DNA of 64,000 bases from Granulosicoccus antarcticus IMCC3135 (GTDB taxonomy: Bacteria > Pseudomonadota > Gammaproteobacteria > Granulosicoccales > Granulosicoccaceae), in the NCBI RefSeq assembly GCF_002215215.1, contig NZ_CP018632.1, positions 2,972,501 through 3,036,500 of the forward strand. Reading direction: 5' to 3'. The notes below the pieces were generated by a model. The model had not been told where the DNA came from. It saw nothing but the letters and a program-made list of their open reading frames with translations, and did not search any database. Below are positions 1 through 9,549 of the stretch, one piece after another; the first letter of the stretch is position 1, and the number at the start of each line of letters is the position of its first letter. Position numbers and translations under genes: made by a program.

Positions 1-1
1 A

Positions 2-481
2 TTGTATTTGCCACGATCCGATGAGCTGATCGAGTGCGATAAGACCATTTCGAAAAATACAACTATTCAAGGTGGAAGTGAAACCATTCTGATCGTTGAT
101 GATGAAACAGGACTGGTCGAGATCGCTGTAACACATCTCCAGAAGCTGGGTTATACGACATATACAGCTAATAACAGTCAACAGGCCATGGAGCTGCTGG
201 ATGCTCATGAACAGATAGATATGCTATTTCTGGATGTGATCATGCCGGGGGATATGGATGGTCTTGAACTGGCCACGGCCGTTCGACACCGGCGTCCGAA
301 TCTGAAAGTGTTGCTGACCAGTGGGTTTACCAGGCAAGTGCATGAAGCCGCTGAATGGGATCTTGATGCTGATGCTGATTTCAAGTCGAAACTATTGGGC
401 GGAGTCTTGAAAAAACCTTATGACAAGCAGAGTCTGTCTGCAGCTGTTCGCAGAGTGCTCGATACAAATCCTCCGTCGTAG
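2..481 (+). CDS. Hybrid histidine kinase, C-terminal receiver part (truncated by window edge)
   Basis: Only the C-terminal end of this gene is in the window. The first in-frame residues (LYLPR) match the end of a HATPase_c domain in the neighbouring kinase, so the true start lies upstream. The remainder is a REC domain: acidic pocket in ILIVDDE, phospho-acceptor Asp in LFLDVIMPG, Thr/Ser in LLTSGFT and Lys in LKKPYDK. It is very similar to the receiver of the next gene (shared ETILIVDDE, QQA and LKVLLTSGFTR segments), so the two are tandem paralogues. A 180-bp gap separates them. The receiver probably takes phosphate from the kinase core of the same protein; the signal and target cannot be seen. 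Confidence 0.85.
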   Translation: MYLPRSDELIECDKTISKNTTIQGGSETILIVDDETGLVEIAVTHLQKLGYTTYTANNSQQAMELLDAHEQIDMLFLDVIMPGDMDGLELATAVRHRRPNLKVLLTSGFTRQVHEAAEWDLDADADFKSKLLGGVLKKPYDKQSLSAAVRRVLDTNPPS

Positions 482-661
482 ATCAGAGCCACGCCTGCTC
501 TGTTACCCAGACCGAGTTGTCTTGTAATTCGCACTCTTGATTGGAGAGTGGTCTGCACGAAAATATCCTGCTAGTCTACTATGTAACACTCGGCCTGCTC
601 ATAGGTAGTGGTATGGATAACAACTCGTATGGTGGAGCCAATGAATGGCTAGTAGCAGCCA

Positions 662-2263
662 TTGGATAATCAAAGCCTGCTAGAGGAGTTGGAGGAGCTT
701 CGTGCATCCAATAAGGAGCTTCTGGTTTGCAAGCAGCAGCTGGATGCAATAATGGACAATGCTCCCGTTGAAATCTACCTGAAAGACCGTAATGGTCGAT
801 ATCTTAGAATCAACAAGGAATTCGAGCGGATATTTGGCGTCCAAGGCAAAGAACTGATCGGTTTGCTGCCCGAGGATGTGCATGATCCCAAGCTGGCAAG
901 TTCCACCAGAAGTCACGATTTATTCGTTCTCAACTCTGGACTTGTCGAGCGCCGGGAAGAAGTTGCCATGTTGGCAGGCGACAATCAGCTACACACGTTG
1001 TTGACGATAAAATTTCCCGTATTCGATGATGACGGCGAGATCAATGGCCTGGGGGCTATTGTCACTGACATCTCCGAGCATAAGCGTTTGGAGGAAACCG
1101 TGCGACGTGCCCAGAGGATGGATGCGATTGGTCAGCTCACCGGCGGTATTGCCCACGACTTCAACAATCTCCTGGGAATCGTGATGGGTAATCTGGAGCT
1201 TCTGGAAGCCTTCGTGAATCACAGCGAAAAAGCGAGATTCCATGTTGAATCTGCATTGAAGGGTGCAACAAGAGGGGCAGAATTAACCAGAAAGCTTCTG
1301 AGCTTTTCGAGACCGACAGGCGGTATTGCCAAAACCGTTTGCCTTAATGAATTCATTCGGGAGATGGAGGCGATAGCTGTCAAGTCGCTGACTGTCTCCA
1401 TCAAGCTGGACATACAACTGGCGGATGATCTCTGGACGGTAAGAATCAACCCTGGAGAAATGGAAGATACCCTTTTGAACCTGTCGCTAAATGCGCGAGA
1501 TGCTGTACCTGCCGGGGGTCAGATCTTCATCAGGACGAGTAATGAAGTCATTGATGAAAGTTACGTTCGCAACAATCCGCAAGCCAGAACTGGTGAATTC
1601 GTGATGTTATCGGTCCGTGACAATGGTCATGGCATGACACCCGAGATTCTCAAGCGTGCAGTAGAGCCTTTTTTTACCATGAAGGAGGCTAACGAGGGTA
1701 CGGGGCTGGGCCTGAGTATGGTGTACGGCTTTATCAAACGTTCCGGTGGACACATGAAAATCCTGTCTGCACCCGGCGAAGGTACTGATGTCAGATTGTA
1801 TTTGCCACGAGTATACGAGGACGTTGCCAGTGATTTGAAAAATCAGGCGCAGACGACTATGCACGGTGGCAATGAGACGATCCTGATTGTTGATGATGAA
1901 AAGGCGTTGGTCGAAATTGCCGTGTTCCATCTCCAGAGTCTGGGTTATAAAACGTATACCGCTAACGATAGTCAACAAGCCCTCGAACACCTGCAGGCCC
2001 ATGATGAAATAGATCTTTTGTTTGTGGATGTCATTATGCCGGGTGAAATGGATGGTCTTGAGCTGGCCATGAACATTCAGGCAATACGTCCGAATCTGAA
2101 GGTGTTGCTGACCAGTGGGTTTACGCGCAAACACCATGATGTAGTTGATGGTGATTCTGGTTTGAAATCGACGCTGTTGTCTGGTTTGCTGAAAAAGCCC
2201 TATGACAAGTCCGAATTGTCAGCCGCTGTACGTGGGGTCCTTGATGTGAAAGCAGGGAGGTGA
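662..2263 (+). CDS. PAS-containing hybrid sensor histidine kinase with C-terminal receiver
   Basis: About 533 aa, with no membrane segment, so probably cytoplasmic. Domain order: short coiled start, PAS domain (about 25-140, with YLKDRNGRYLRINKEFE), HisKA with the phospho-His in GGIAHDFNNLLG (about 165), HATPase_c with N box LNLSLNARDA, G1 DNGHGM and G2 GTGLGLSMVYG, then a REC domain (about 405-530) with phospho-acceptor Asp in LFVDVIMPG and Lys in LLKKPYDK. An in-frame stop at 650 forces a start at or after 653. The first candidate is TTG at 662, with no good ribosome site, so the exact start is uncertain. It is a tandem paralogue of the truncated kinase upstream. The HDFNN-type H box is common in PAS-linked hybrid kinases. 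Confidence 0.88.
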   Translation: MDNQSLLEELEELRASNKELLVCKQQLDAIMDNAPVEIYLKDRNGRYLRINKEFERIFGVQGKELIGLLPEDVHDPKLASSTRSHDLFVLNSGLVERREEVAMLAGDNQLHTLLTIKFPVFDDDGEINGLGAIVTDISEHKRLEETVRRAQRMDAIGQLTGGIAHDFNNLLGIVMGNLELLEAFVNHSEKARFHVESALKGATRGAELTRKLLSFSRPTGGIAKTVCLNEFIREMEAIAVKSLTVSIKLDIQLADDLWTVRINPGEMEDTLLNLSLNARDAVPAGGQIFIRTSNEVIDESYVRNNPQARTGEFVMLSVRDNGHGMTPEILKRAVEPFFTMKEANEGTGLGLSMVYGFIKRSGGHMKILSAPGEGTDVRLYLPRVYEDVASDLKNQAQTTMHGGNETILIVDDEKALVEIAVFHLQSLGYKTYTANDSQQALEHLQAHDEIDLLFVDVIMPGEMDGLELAMNIQAIRPNLKVLLTSGFTRKHHDVVDGDSGLKSTLLSGLLKKPYDKSELSAAVRGVLDVKAGR

Positions 2264-2285
2264 CAAGCCTGTGCTGCTGTGCCGT

Positions 2286-3164
2286 TTACAGCACTCCCCA
2301 GAAAGCGGCAACCAGTGGGTTCTGCAAGCTCTTTTTTAGTGTAAACAAACCGACGTCATAGGCCTCCAGTTCCGGTTTGACCTGCAGTATGCGAATCCTT
2401 TCAGCCATGGGGCTGTTATCGAGAACAATTTTGGGTACCACACCAACTCCCAGTCCCAGACTCACCATACTGACAATGGCCTCGTTGCCTGCCACCTGTG
2501 CATAGATACGCGGCGTCACATGCATGGCCTTGAACCAGCTGTCTGTGCGCGTGCGAAGGATGCCGCCCTCGGAGACGATCATCGGCACTCTTGACCACTC
2601 GCTGGTGTTCATCGGCGGTTTGATCGGAATATCTGAATCTATTTGCTCGGCTGGTGCAATGAACAGCAGCGGGGAGACGATGGCGGGTTTGAATATCAGA
2701 GAGCGGGAGAGGCGGCCAGGGTAGGCGGCGATACTGATGTCCTCCTCACCGGTTAGAGCACGAGGGATGGCATGTTCGGGGTCACCGGTATGCAATTTTA
2801 TGTCGATACCCGGATAGTTGGGTCGAAATCGATTCAGCAAGTCGTACAAGATGCTCTGACTGGCAGTCACGGAGCAGTAGATGCTGAGCTCGCCGTGCAG
2901 TGGGTCACCTGTGTCCAGTAGCTCCCGTTGAATCCTGTTCCAGTTGGTGAGAGTTTCACGGGCATAGATTTCGAACTTCAGGCCTTTGGCACTCAGGACA
3001 ACCGAGCGGTTGTCTCGTTCGAATAGCGATACGCCCAGTTCCTCTTCAAGCTGACGGATGTTTCTGGAGAGGGTGGAAAGACTGATGTTGCATGCCTCGC
3101 TGGCATGCCCGAAATGCAGCGTGCGGGTGAGGGCGAGGAACTGATTCAGGGTTCTGGGGTTCAT
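2286..3164 (-). CDS. ilvY: LysR-type regulator of ilvC (IlvY)
   Basis: A 292-aa LysR-family regulator. The N-terminal winged helix-turn-helix covers about residues 5-65 ([20 protein letters not shown], then GVSLFERD); the remainder is a periplasmic-binding-like effector domain. It is transcribed divergently from ilvC with about 107 bp between the two ATGs, the arrangement known for IlvY, which activates ilvC in response to acetolactate and acetohydroxybutyrate. Its length is close to that of the enterobacterial protein. The start is taken at ATG 3164, because the helix-turn-helix begins at once after it; an in-frame extension to 3200 would run into the shared regulatory region. Confidence 0.88.
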   Translation of the reverse strand: MNPRTLNQFLALTRTLHFGHASEACNISLSTLSRNIRQLEEELGVSLFERDNRSVVLSAKGLKFEIYARETLTNWNRIQRELLDTGDPLHGELSIYCSVTASQSILYDLLNRFRPNYPGIDIKLHTGDPEHAIPRALTGEEDISIAAYPGRLSRSLIFKPAIVSPLLFIAPAEQIDSDIPIKPPMNTSEWSRVPMIVSEGGILRTRTDSWFKAMHVTPRIYAQVAGNEAIVSMVSLGLGVGVVPKIVLDNSPMAERIRILQVKPELEAYDVGLFTLKKSLQNPLVAAFWGVL

Positions 3165-3179
3165 TGCAGATATTAAAAC

Positions 3180-3191
3180 ATTGCGTTGCAA
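3180..3191. promoter_or_regulatory. Possible IlvY operator (inverted repeat)
   Basis: Short inverted repeat TTGC-GTT-GCAA in the ilvY-ilvC intergenic region, 16 bp upstream of the ilvY start. LysR regulators bind interrupted dyads (T-N11-A type), and known IlvY operators contain TTGCAA-like half sites. The match is visual only, and the repeat is short. Confidence 0.35.
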
Positions 3192-3200
3192 ATATATCAA

Positions 3201-3229
3201 TTTACGAAACGAGCTTGAACCGATACACT
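3201..3229 (+). promoter_or_regulatory. Candidate ilvC promoter
   Basis: TTTACG (3201-3206) and TACACT (3224-3229) are separated by 17 bp and lie about 43 bp before the ilvC ATG. Each hexamer matches the sigma-70 consensus at four of six positions. The -35 box lies just downstream of the candidate IlvY dyad, as expected for an activator-dependent promoter. Confidence 0.3.
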
Positions 3230-3271
3230 GCGCAGCAAAACTACAGCCTAAGTCTTTACGGGGACATCACA

Positions 3272-4744
3272 ATGTCGAACTATTTCAATACTTTACCTTT
3301 ACGTGAGCAGCTTGCACAGCTCGGAAAATGTCGTTTCATGCACCTGAATGAATTCACCGATGGTGTGAATGCGCTCAAGGGCAAGAAGCTGGTTGTGATC
3401 GGATGTGGCGCTCAAGGCCTGAACCAGGGCCTGAACCTGCGTGATAGCGGCCTGGACGTCTCCTATACCTTGCGTGCAGCGGCGATCGAAGAGAAGCGTC
3501 AATCATGGAAGAATGCAACCGAAAACGGTTTTACCGTCGGTACCTATGAAGAGCTGATCCCTACTGCCGATGTGGTGTTGAACCTGACACCTGACAAGCA
3601 GCACACCTCTGTGGTCAACGCCATCATGCCTCTGATGAAGCAAGGTGCCTGCCTGTCCTACTCACATGGTTTCAACATCGTTGAGGAAGGCATGAAAGTT
3701 CGTGATGACCTGACTGTCATCATGGTTGCTCCCAAGTGCCCGGGCTCCGAAGTCCGCGCAGAGTACGTTCGTGGCTTTGGTGTTCCGACACTGATTGCGG
3801 TACATGAAGACAACGACCCTAAAGGCGAAGGCCTGGAACTGGCAAAAGCCTACGCAGTTGGAACCGGTGGTCACAAGGCCGGCGTGCTGATGTCCTCGTT
3901 CATTGCAGAAGTAAAATCCGATCTGATGGGTGAGCAGACAATTCTGTGCGGCATGCTGCAGACCGGTTCAATTCTGTGCTTTGACAAGATGATTGAAGAA
4001 GGTGTTGAGGCTGGTTACGCCTCCAAGCTGATTCAGTACGGTTGGGAAACTGTGACTGAAGCCCTGAAATACGGCGGCGTCACCAACATGATGGATCGTC
4101 TGTCCAACCCTGCGAAGATCAAGGCGTTCGATCTGGCAGAAGAAATGAAAGACATCATGCGTCCTTTGTATCAGAAGCACCAGGATGACATCATGACAGG
4201 GCACTTCTCAGCCACCATGATGGCTGATTGGGCTAACGATGATGCTGAGCTGTTGGGATGGCGTGCAGAGACTGCTGAAACGGCGTTTGAAAAAACACCA
4301 GCAGGTGAAGTGGATATCAGCGAGCAGGAATATTTTGACAATGGAATCCTGATGGTTGCCATGGTCAAGGCAGGCGTCGAGCTGGCATTCGAAACCATGA
4401 CATCGGCCGGTATCATTGCCGATTCTGCCTACTACGAATCACTGCACGAAACTCCGTTGATTGCCAACACGATTGCACGCAAGAAGCTGTACGAGATGAA
4501 TTCCACTATCTCTGATACAGCTGAATACGGTTGCTACCTGTACAACCATGCCTGTGTTCCATTGCTGGGCGATTTCATGAAAAACATCAAGACTGATGTT
4601 ATCGGTCGTGGGCTCAATCTGAATGACATGGGCGTAGACAATGCACGCCTGATCGAAGTCAACCATAGCCTGCGAACGCATCCGGTTGAAGATATCGGTG
4701 GTGAGCTGCGCGGCTATATGGCTGACATGAAGCGCATCGTATAA
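3272..4744 (+). CDS. ilvC: Ketol-acid reductoisomerase, class II
   Basis: A 490-aa protein, the length of the long (class II, E. coli type) ketol-acid reductoisomerase. The enzyme converts 2-acetolactate or 2-aceto-2-hydroxybutyrate to the dihydroxy acids of valine, leucine and isoleucine synthesis, using NADPH and Mg2+ in the cytoplasm. The N-terminal Rossmann domain carries [10 protein letters not shown] (about residue 47). Helical knotted domains follow, with acidic metal-binding segments such as [15 protein letters not shown] and the duplicated C-terminal knot typical of class II. The start is ATG 3272, weakly preceded by GGGG, and fits the conserved N-terminus [14 protein letters not shown]. 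Reading further upstream would overlap the ilvY promoter region. ilvY lies divergently upstream; modF follows after 21 bp. Confidence 0.97.
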   Translation: MSNYFNTLPLREQLAQLGKCRFMHLNEFTDGVNALKGKKLVVIGCGAQGLNQGLNLRDSGLDVSYTLRAAAIEEKRQSWKNATENGFTVGTYEELIPTADVVLNLTPDKQHTSVVNAIMPLMKQGACLSYSHGFNIVEEGMKVRDDLTVIMVAPKCPGSEVRAEYVRGFGVPTLIAVHEDNDPKGEGLELAKAYAVGTGGHKAGVLMSSFIAEVKSDLMGEQTILCGMLQTGSILCFDKMIEEGVEAGYASKLIQYGWETVTEALKYGGVTNMMDRLSNPAKIKAFDLAEEMKDIMRPLYQKHQDDIMTGHFSATMMADWANDDAELLGWRAETAETAFEKTPAGEVDISEQEYFDNGILMVAMVKAGVELAFETMTSAGIIADSAYYESLHETPLIANTIARKKLYEMNSTISDTAEYGCYLYNHACVPLLGDFMKNIKTDVIGRGLNLNDMGVDNARLIEVNHSLRTHPVEDIGGELRGYMADMKRIV

Positions 4745-4765
4745 AACGTTACTGAATACTCCAGC

Positions 4766-6196
4766 ATGACCGATCAATCCGCCATTCAATTAGCATCCCT
4801 GAGCGTCGACTTCGATGAGCGCTTCCGGCTCATCGATATCGACTGGCGGATCGAACCCGGTCAACACTGGATGATTACCGGTACCAACGGTTCCGGCAAG
4901 TCGGCACTTGCTGCCGCTCTTGCCGGCGCCGGCGATTTGGTGTCGGGCAGTATCGATGGGCTGCCATGCAAGGTGGCGCTGGTCTCCTATGAGGCTCAGG
5001 GTGAGCTGATCGAGGCCGAACGGCGCAAGGATGATGCGGACATCATGGATGTGATATCCGAGGGCACGCCGGTAAAGGAAATATTATTTGACGGCTGCAT
5101 GGATCACGACCTGGCGGCGCAACTGATTGAGCAGTTCGGACTGACAGCATTACTGGAGCGTGCGTTTCGCAAGCTCTCTACGGGTGAGAGTCGCAAGGTT
5201 TTACTGGTGCGGGCACTAACGTGCAAGCCTGAGTTACTCATTCTGGATGAGCCGTTTGACGGGCTGGATGCTGCCACCCATCGGATGCTGGCACTGCACC
5301 TTCAATCACTTGTCGGTCAGGTGCCCATGATTCTGGTACTCAACCGCTTCGATGAGTGTCCCGAGTTCATTACCGATATTGCCTATATGGACAAAGGCCA
5401 TCTGTTGCACAAGGTCCGACGCAGTGATGAGCAGGCTTATAACGAGCTGTATCAACTTCTGCACTTGAAAACCAGTGCTTTGGAGTTGCCCAAGGTGGAT
5501 CCGGTTTCAAGTTTGCCACCTCTGGATCCCACTCAACCGCTGGTGCAGTTGAATGAGGTAAGCATTCGGTACGGTGATATCAGTATCTTCGAAAATCTAT
5601 CCTGGACTATAGAACGTAATCAGCATTGGCAGCTGACGGGGCCGAACGGCAGCGGCAAGACCGGTCTGTTATCGCTGATAACGGGTGACCATCCGCAGTG
5701 CTATGTGAACGATATTGTGGTGTTCGGCTTCAAACGGGGAAGCGGGGAGAGTATCTGGCAGATCAAGCAGTATATCGGCTATGTTTCTACGGCATTACAG
5801 TGGGAGTATCGCGTCGGTACCAGTTTGCGACATGTGATCATCTCCGGCTTCTACGACAGTATTGGTCTGTATAGCAAGTACACAGATCGACAGCGTGAAA
5901 TAGCGGATGAATGGCTGGCGGTGCTGGGGATGAGTGATCGTGCCAGTGAACCGTTCAACAAATTGTCCTATGGTGATCAGCGTCTGCTGCTGATAGCGCG
6001 CTCCATGGTCAAACATCCACCTTTGCTCATTCTTGATGAGCCCTGTCTTGGGCTGGATGACATGAACCGGCAACTGGTTCTGGCTTTGATCGAAAAGATC
6101 TGTGCAGGTTCGGAAACCTCAGTCATCTATGTCAATCACCATCCTGAGGATGCTGTGGCGGGTATCGATCAATACCTGGCCCTGGGTGCTGCCTGA
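4766..6196 (+). CDS. modF: ModF-like protein with two fused ABC ATPase domains
   Basis: 476 aa with two complete ABC nucleotide-binding domains. Domain 1 has Walker A GTNGSGKS, signature LSTGESRK and Walker B LLILDEPFDGLD. Domain 2 has Walker A GPNGSGKT, signature LSYGDQR and Walker B LLILDEPCLGLD. There are no membrane segments. Length and layout match ModF, also called PhrA in old annotations, a soluble tandem ATPase often linked to molybdate transport loci, whose role is poorly known. No modABC genes are nearby; here it sits 21 bp after ilvC and may be co-transcribed with it. The start is ATG 4766. Confidence 0.82.
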   Translation: MTDQSAIQLASLSVDFDERFRLIDIDWRIEPGQHWMITGTNGSGKSALAAALAGAGDLVSGSIDGLPCKVALVSYEAQGELIEAERRKDDADIMDVISEGTPVKEILFDGCMDHDLAAQLIEQFGLTALLERAFRKLSTGESRKVLLVRALTCKPELLILDEPFDGLDAATHRMLALHLQSLVGQVPMILVLNRFDECPEFITDIAYMDKGHLLHKVRRSDEQAYNELYQLLHLKTSALELPKVDPVSSLPPLDPTQPLVQLNEVSIRYGDISIFENLSWTIERNQHWQLTGPNGSGKTGLLSLITGDHPQCYVNDIVVFGFKRGSGESIWQIKQYIGYVSTALQWEYRVGTSLRHVIISGFYDSIGLYSKYTDRQREIADEWLAVLGMSDRASEPFNKLSYGDQRLLLIARSMVKHPPLLILDEPCLGLDDMNRQLVLALIEKICAGSETSVIYVNHHPEDAVAGIDQYLALGAA

Positions 6197-6217
6197 TCAC
6201 CGAGATCGATGATCAGG
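6192..6217. terminator. Possible bidirectional terminator hairpin
   Basis: Perfect 8-bp inverted repeat CCTGATCA/TGATCAGG with a 10-nt loop, overlapping the modF stop codon, between the convergent modF and amidase genes. There is no clear U-tract on either strand, so intrinsic termination is uncertain. Confidence 0.35.
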
Positions 6218-6237
6218 GGCCGTGTTCGCGGCTAGTA

Positions 6238-7506
6238 TCAGGCTTCCAGCAATGCTTCGCAAAGTGCTGCCAGTTGTAGTAAGGCCTGATCTGAAAAAGC
6301 CTGGGCAGTCAGCATCAAGCCGGTAGCATTGCCTTCGTGAATGACGGGTAGGGAAATGCTGCAACAATCCATGACGTTGGCAATGCTGGGATTACGCAAG
6401 ACTTGCACGTTCAATCGAGCGTAAGTGTCATCGTTGTCGAATACGGACATTGAGGGCGGCAAAATGGGGACGGTTGGCATGAGTAGAACCTTGCCCATCA
6501 TTTCTGCCTGATATTGACGGATCAGATCATTGCGCGCATTCAGAGTTGTGCGGTATTCGAGCGCGCTGAGTGTTTGCGCACGAGCAATGCGACTCGATAC
6601 TCGCGGGTCAAACTGATCCGGGTATGATTGAAGGGCTTCATGGTATTCCGCGTAAGCCTCGACAGCTGCAATCTGCCAGACAGCCAGTGATTTCAGGCGT
6701 TCAAGGCTGGCCAGAGACTGTGTACGTACGTCATGTCCCGCATCGCGCAGACGTAATACGGCATGGGTAAAGGCTGCCGCAACTTCAGGTTCCAGATCGT
6801 CCATGCCATAGTTGTCAGGGATGATGAATACCGGATCAATCTCTCTTTCGGTGGTGGCTGAGTCGTCGCGCATAACCTGGTAGGCCTGGCTGCAGGTCTC
6901 CACGCTGGCTGCCATGGGTCCAATGCTGTCCAAAGTCTGCGACAGTGACTTGCAGCCCTGGCGAGACACAGTGGCCTGGGTGGGTTTGAACCCCACGATG
7001 CCATTGAATGCTGCAGGAATACGCAGAGAACCACCAGTATCGGTGCCGACGGCAATATCGGCGACACCTCGGGCGACTGAGATCGCGCCACCCGAGGTGG
7101 AGCCACCTGGGATGCAGCCGGCATGAATGGCATTCTCCGGCGTTCCGTTATGGGGATTCAAACCCAGACCGGAGTAGGCAAGCTCAGTCATATTGGTCGT
7201 CCCGAGCATAACCGCACCCGCTGCTCGCAAACGCTGGATGGGCAGAGCATCGGCTACGGCAGGTGCATCCTCAGCCATGAAACGGGTGCCGGCGCGGGTC
7301 ACGTGGCCCTTGACATCGAACAGTTCCTTGACCGATACCAAAGCCCCATTCAAGGGGTTGTTGATGGGTGATTGTCCGGCGATCGGGTCGTGAAAGATTT
7401 CGGTAAACACATGCCTCAGAGCGGGGTCATCACTGTCGAGCCTGGCCTGCAGATCTGCGACCCGGATGGGGGCGCTATCGGGTGTCCATGGATAGGATGA
7501 AGTCAT
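6238..7506 (-). CDS. Amidase-signature family hydrolase
   Basis: 422 aa, amidase-signature (AS) family. The Ser-Ser-Lys triad is visible: Lys in LVSVKELFDV, cis-Ser in TDTGGSLRIPA and nucleophile-region Ser in GGSTSGGAISVARG. Such enzymes hydrolyse amide bonds. The substrate cannot be read from sequence: aryl- or aliphatic amides, allophanate and mandelamide are all possible. It lacks companion gatB/gatC genes and is not a GatA. The start is ATG 7506, preceded by an AAAGGA ribosome site. The upstream neighbour on the same strand is a diguanylate cyclase 125 bp away, so co-transcription is uncertain. Confidence 0.85.
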   Translation of the reverse strand: MTSSYPWTPDSAPIRVADLQARLDSDDPALRHVFTEIFHDPIAGQSPINNPLNGALVSVKELFDVKGHVTRAGTRFMAEDAPAVADALPIQRLRAAGAVMLGTTNMTELAYSGLGLNPHNGTPENAIHAGCIPGGSTSGGAISVARGVADIAVGTDTGGSLRIPAAFNGIVGFKPTQATVSRQGCKSLSQTLDSIGPMAASVETCSQAYQVMRDDSATTEREIDPVFIIPDNYGMDDLEPEVAAAFTHAVLRLRDAGHDVRTQSLASLERLKSLAVWQIAAVEAYAEYHEALQSYPDQFDPRVSSRIARAQTLSALEYRTTLNARNDLIRQYQAEMMGKVLLMPTVPILPPSMSVFDNDDTYARLNVQVLRNPSIANVMDCCSISLPVIHEGNATGLMLTAQAFSDQALLQLAALCEALLEA

Positions 7507-7631
7507 GTTTCTGTCCTTTCAAACCTTCGGGTAAGAGTGCTCGCCCTGATGAGCGACTGATAGGCTTGATTATAGGAGATTCAGCCATGATGTTGTTTAC
7601 CCGGGATTTTCGGGGTCATAGCAGTGATTGA

Positions 7632-9353
7632 TCAGACAGATACGACTTCTTTTCGCTCAATGATGAAGTCAGGGGTTTTCTGCGCTCGTGGCAGATGTTC
7701 GCCAGAGCTATAAGTACAGTTCTTTCGGGTCGCCTTGCCGGATACCAGCGCATGATCGGCACGCTTCAGTAGCGTGTACAGATCATCCTCGGGCCGTATT
7801 TCGGTAAACCCCATCGTCATGCCAAAAGAGTGTCGTCCAGAGGTGGTAGGGACCGGATCTGACACAATCTTGAGACGCAATTGTTCCAGATACAGGGTTG
7901 CATCAATATTTTTGTCCAGCACGCAGGTGAAGGCGAACTCGTCCCCACCGACCCGACCAACGATATCCTTCGGTTGCAAATTGGCTTGCAAACGCTTGAC
8001 GACGGTTTTGAGAATGACATCGCCTGCGCTATGACCGAAACTGTCGTTTATGATCTTGAAGCCATCCAGGTCCAGAGCAACAACGATCTGACGTTGGTCT
8101 GCAGGCAGGTTATGCGCCTGGGCCAGTTTGGTTCTCACCCGTGTTTCGAATTCATCACGATTAAAGGCACGAGTCAGTTGATCCACAGTCGCCTGGCGGT
8201 GCAGTCGGTAGACTGGCCCGGTGACGATGACGACAAACAGCAACGCCAGAATGCCAGGCGTGGCAATAATGAGCATGGCCAGGCGCATACCTGAATCCAG
8301 AATGTTGCCACTGCTGCTCAGAGAGTGATAATCGGGTTGAGTGATCAACAGGGACCAGTTGATCGCGCCATTGAAAAGGTTGACTGAGCGCGCCATACCC
8401 AGCTGTTTCTCCTTGGCCAGGTTTACATGTTCGACGAAGGTATCCTCGCCATCCTTCTTGCCAAGCCTTTGTTCATGTGTACGAGAGTACAGTTCAAACA
8501 AAGCTGTATTGCTGGAGTCGCGAAACAGCGAGTCGATATCACTGAAACCGATAGGTCCGGGCTGATTCTGGCCTGCTGAGTGCGCAATGATTCGCCCGTT
8601 TGCATCCAACATGACTGCTGAGAGATTGCTGCCACTGCGGGTATTGTCAATGAAGGCTGTCAGGTCGTGCAGATCAACGGCGACGCTGAGAACACCCGCT
8701 TCGAGGCCATCTCGCGTGGTTACGGCAACCGAGGCCGAGACCGTTGGCTTGCCGTTGGCGTAGAAGCTGAAAGCATTGCTCCAGACCAGGTTTTTTCCGG
8801 AGTGTGCGGCGCTGTACCACTCTTGCTGTCTGGGGTCGCTCCTTTCTTCGGAATTATCCCACTGGCGAATGTCGCCCGTTTCCTCGTCGCGCTGCTCATA
8901 GATGACTTGCCGGTTCTCGCCCTGCACCAGAATCGATTTGGTGATCATCACGTTACGATTGAACTGCGACCCGGACTTTGCGCTGCTTTCGAATCTGGCA
9001 ACACGTATCAGGCTGCCGTTTTCCCGACCCAGATACATACCCTTGAGCCAGTGGTTGGAGCGAAGCTGGGAGCGAAAGAAGGTGGCCAGTAACTGGTCAT
9101 TGTGTGGGTCCAGCACGCCGTCAGCTATCAGCTGGCTGGCCACTGTCAGCTGACTCAACGCGGGGACAAGGAATAGCCGGGTTTTCTCCACCACTTCATC
9201 CGCGTGCATCTTCAGGGCGGCACTGGTTTCCAGCTGTTGCTGTTGCTCCAGCTGATTTCCTGACATTACACTGACCACGCCTAACGAGGTTAGCTGCAAC
9301 GTTACAACGATGGTTACCAGGGTTAGTCGCAGGGAATTGGGTGTCATCTGCAT
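7632..9353 (-). CDS. Membrane-bound Cache-sensor diguanylate cyclase
   Basis: About 573 aa. TM1 near the N-terminus (LRLTLVTIVVTLQLTSLGVV), a periplasmic double-Cache domain of about 270 residues (contains DPRQQEWY, GVLSVAVDL and SAVMLDANGRIIAHS), TM2 (LAMLIIATPGILALLFVVIV), then a GGDEF domain with an intact GGDEF active site (VGRVGGDEFAF) and a substrate segment LDLDGFKIINDSFGH. It should make cyclic di-GMP from two GTP at the inner membrane in response to a periplasmic ligand. The RxxD inhibitory site expected just before GGDEF reads QPKD, so product inhibition may be missing. The start is taken at ATG 9353; ATG 9347 is also possible. Confidence 0.88.
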   Translation of the reverse strand: MQMTPNSLRLTLVTIVVTLQLTSLGVVSVMSGNQLEQQQQLETSAALKMHADEVVEKTRLFLVPALSQLTVASQLIADGVLDPHNDQLLATFFRSQLRSNHWLKGMYLGRENGSLIRVARFESSAKSGSQFNRNVMITKSILVQGENRQVIYEQRDEETGDIRQWDNSEERSDPRQQEWYSAAHSGKNLVWSNAFSFYANGKPTVSASVAVTTRDGLEAGVLSVAVDLHDLTAFIDNTRSGSNLSAVMLDANGRIIAHSAGQNQPGPIGFSDIDSLFRDSSNTALFELYSRTHEQRLGKKDGEDTFVEHVNLAKEKQLGMARSVNLFNGAINWSLLITQPDYHSLSSSGNILDSGMRLAMLIIATPGILALLFVVIVTGPVYRLHRQATVDQLTRAFNRDEFETRVRTKLAQAHNLPADQRQIVVALDLDGFKIINDSFGHSAGDVILKTVVKRLQANLQPKDIVGRVGGDEFAFTCVLDKNIDATLYLEQLRLKIVSDPVPTTSGRHSFGMTMGFTEIRPEDDLYTLLKRADHALVSGKATRKNCTYSSGEHLPRAQKTPDFIIERKEVVSV

Positions 9354-9489
9354 CAAAAGTGAAAAATTACATCCACCCTCAAGCAAGAAAAACGCCATTT
9401 ATGCTCTGCTCATCGGCAGGCAGCAGAAAAACTTTAACAATGTCGGTATTCCAGTGTCTGCCGGCCTGGAAGGGGCGTTATTGCACATT

Positions 9490-9514
9490 AAAAAGCCCTT
9501 CAAAAAGAAGGGCT
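9490..9514 (-). terminator. Rho-independent terminator of the outer-membrane-like gene
   Basis: On the minus strand AGCCCTTC, a TTTTT loop and GAAGGGCT are followed by a short T run, 35 bp after the stop of the minus-strand gene at 9550. This is a good intrinsic terminator shape. Confidence 0.75.
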
Positions 9515-9549
9515 ATATGGCTATGGTTTGTCTTGCGCCACGTGACTAC

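Noticed and set aside
6238-7506. GatA subunit of the Glu-tRNA amidotransferase
   Set aside because: No gatB or gatC next to it, and the C-terminal half is unlike GatA; kept as a general amidase-signature enzyme.
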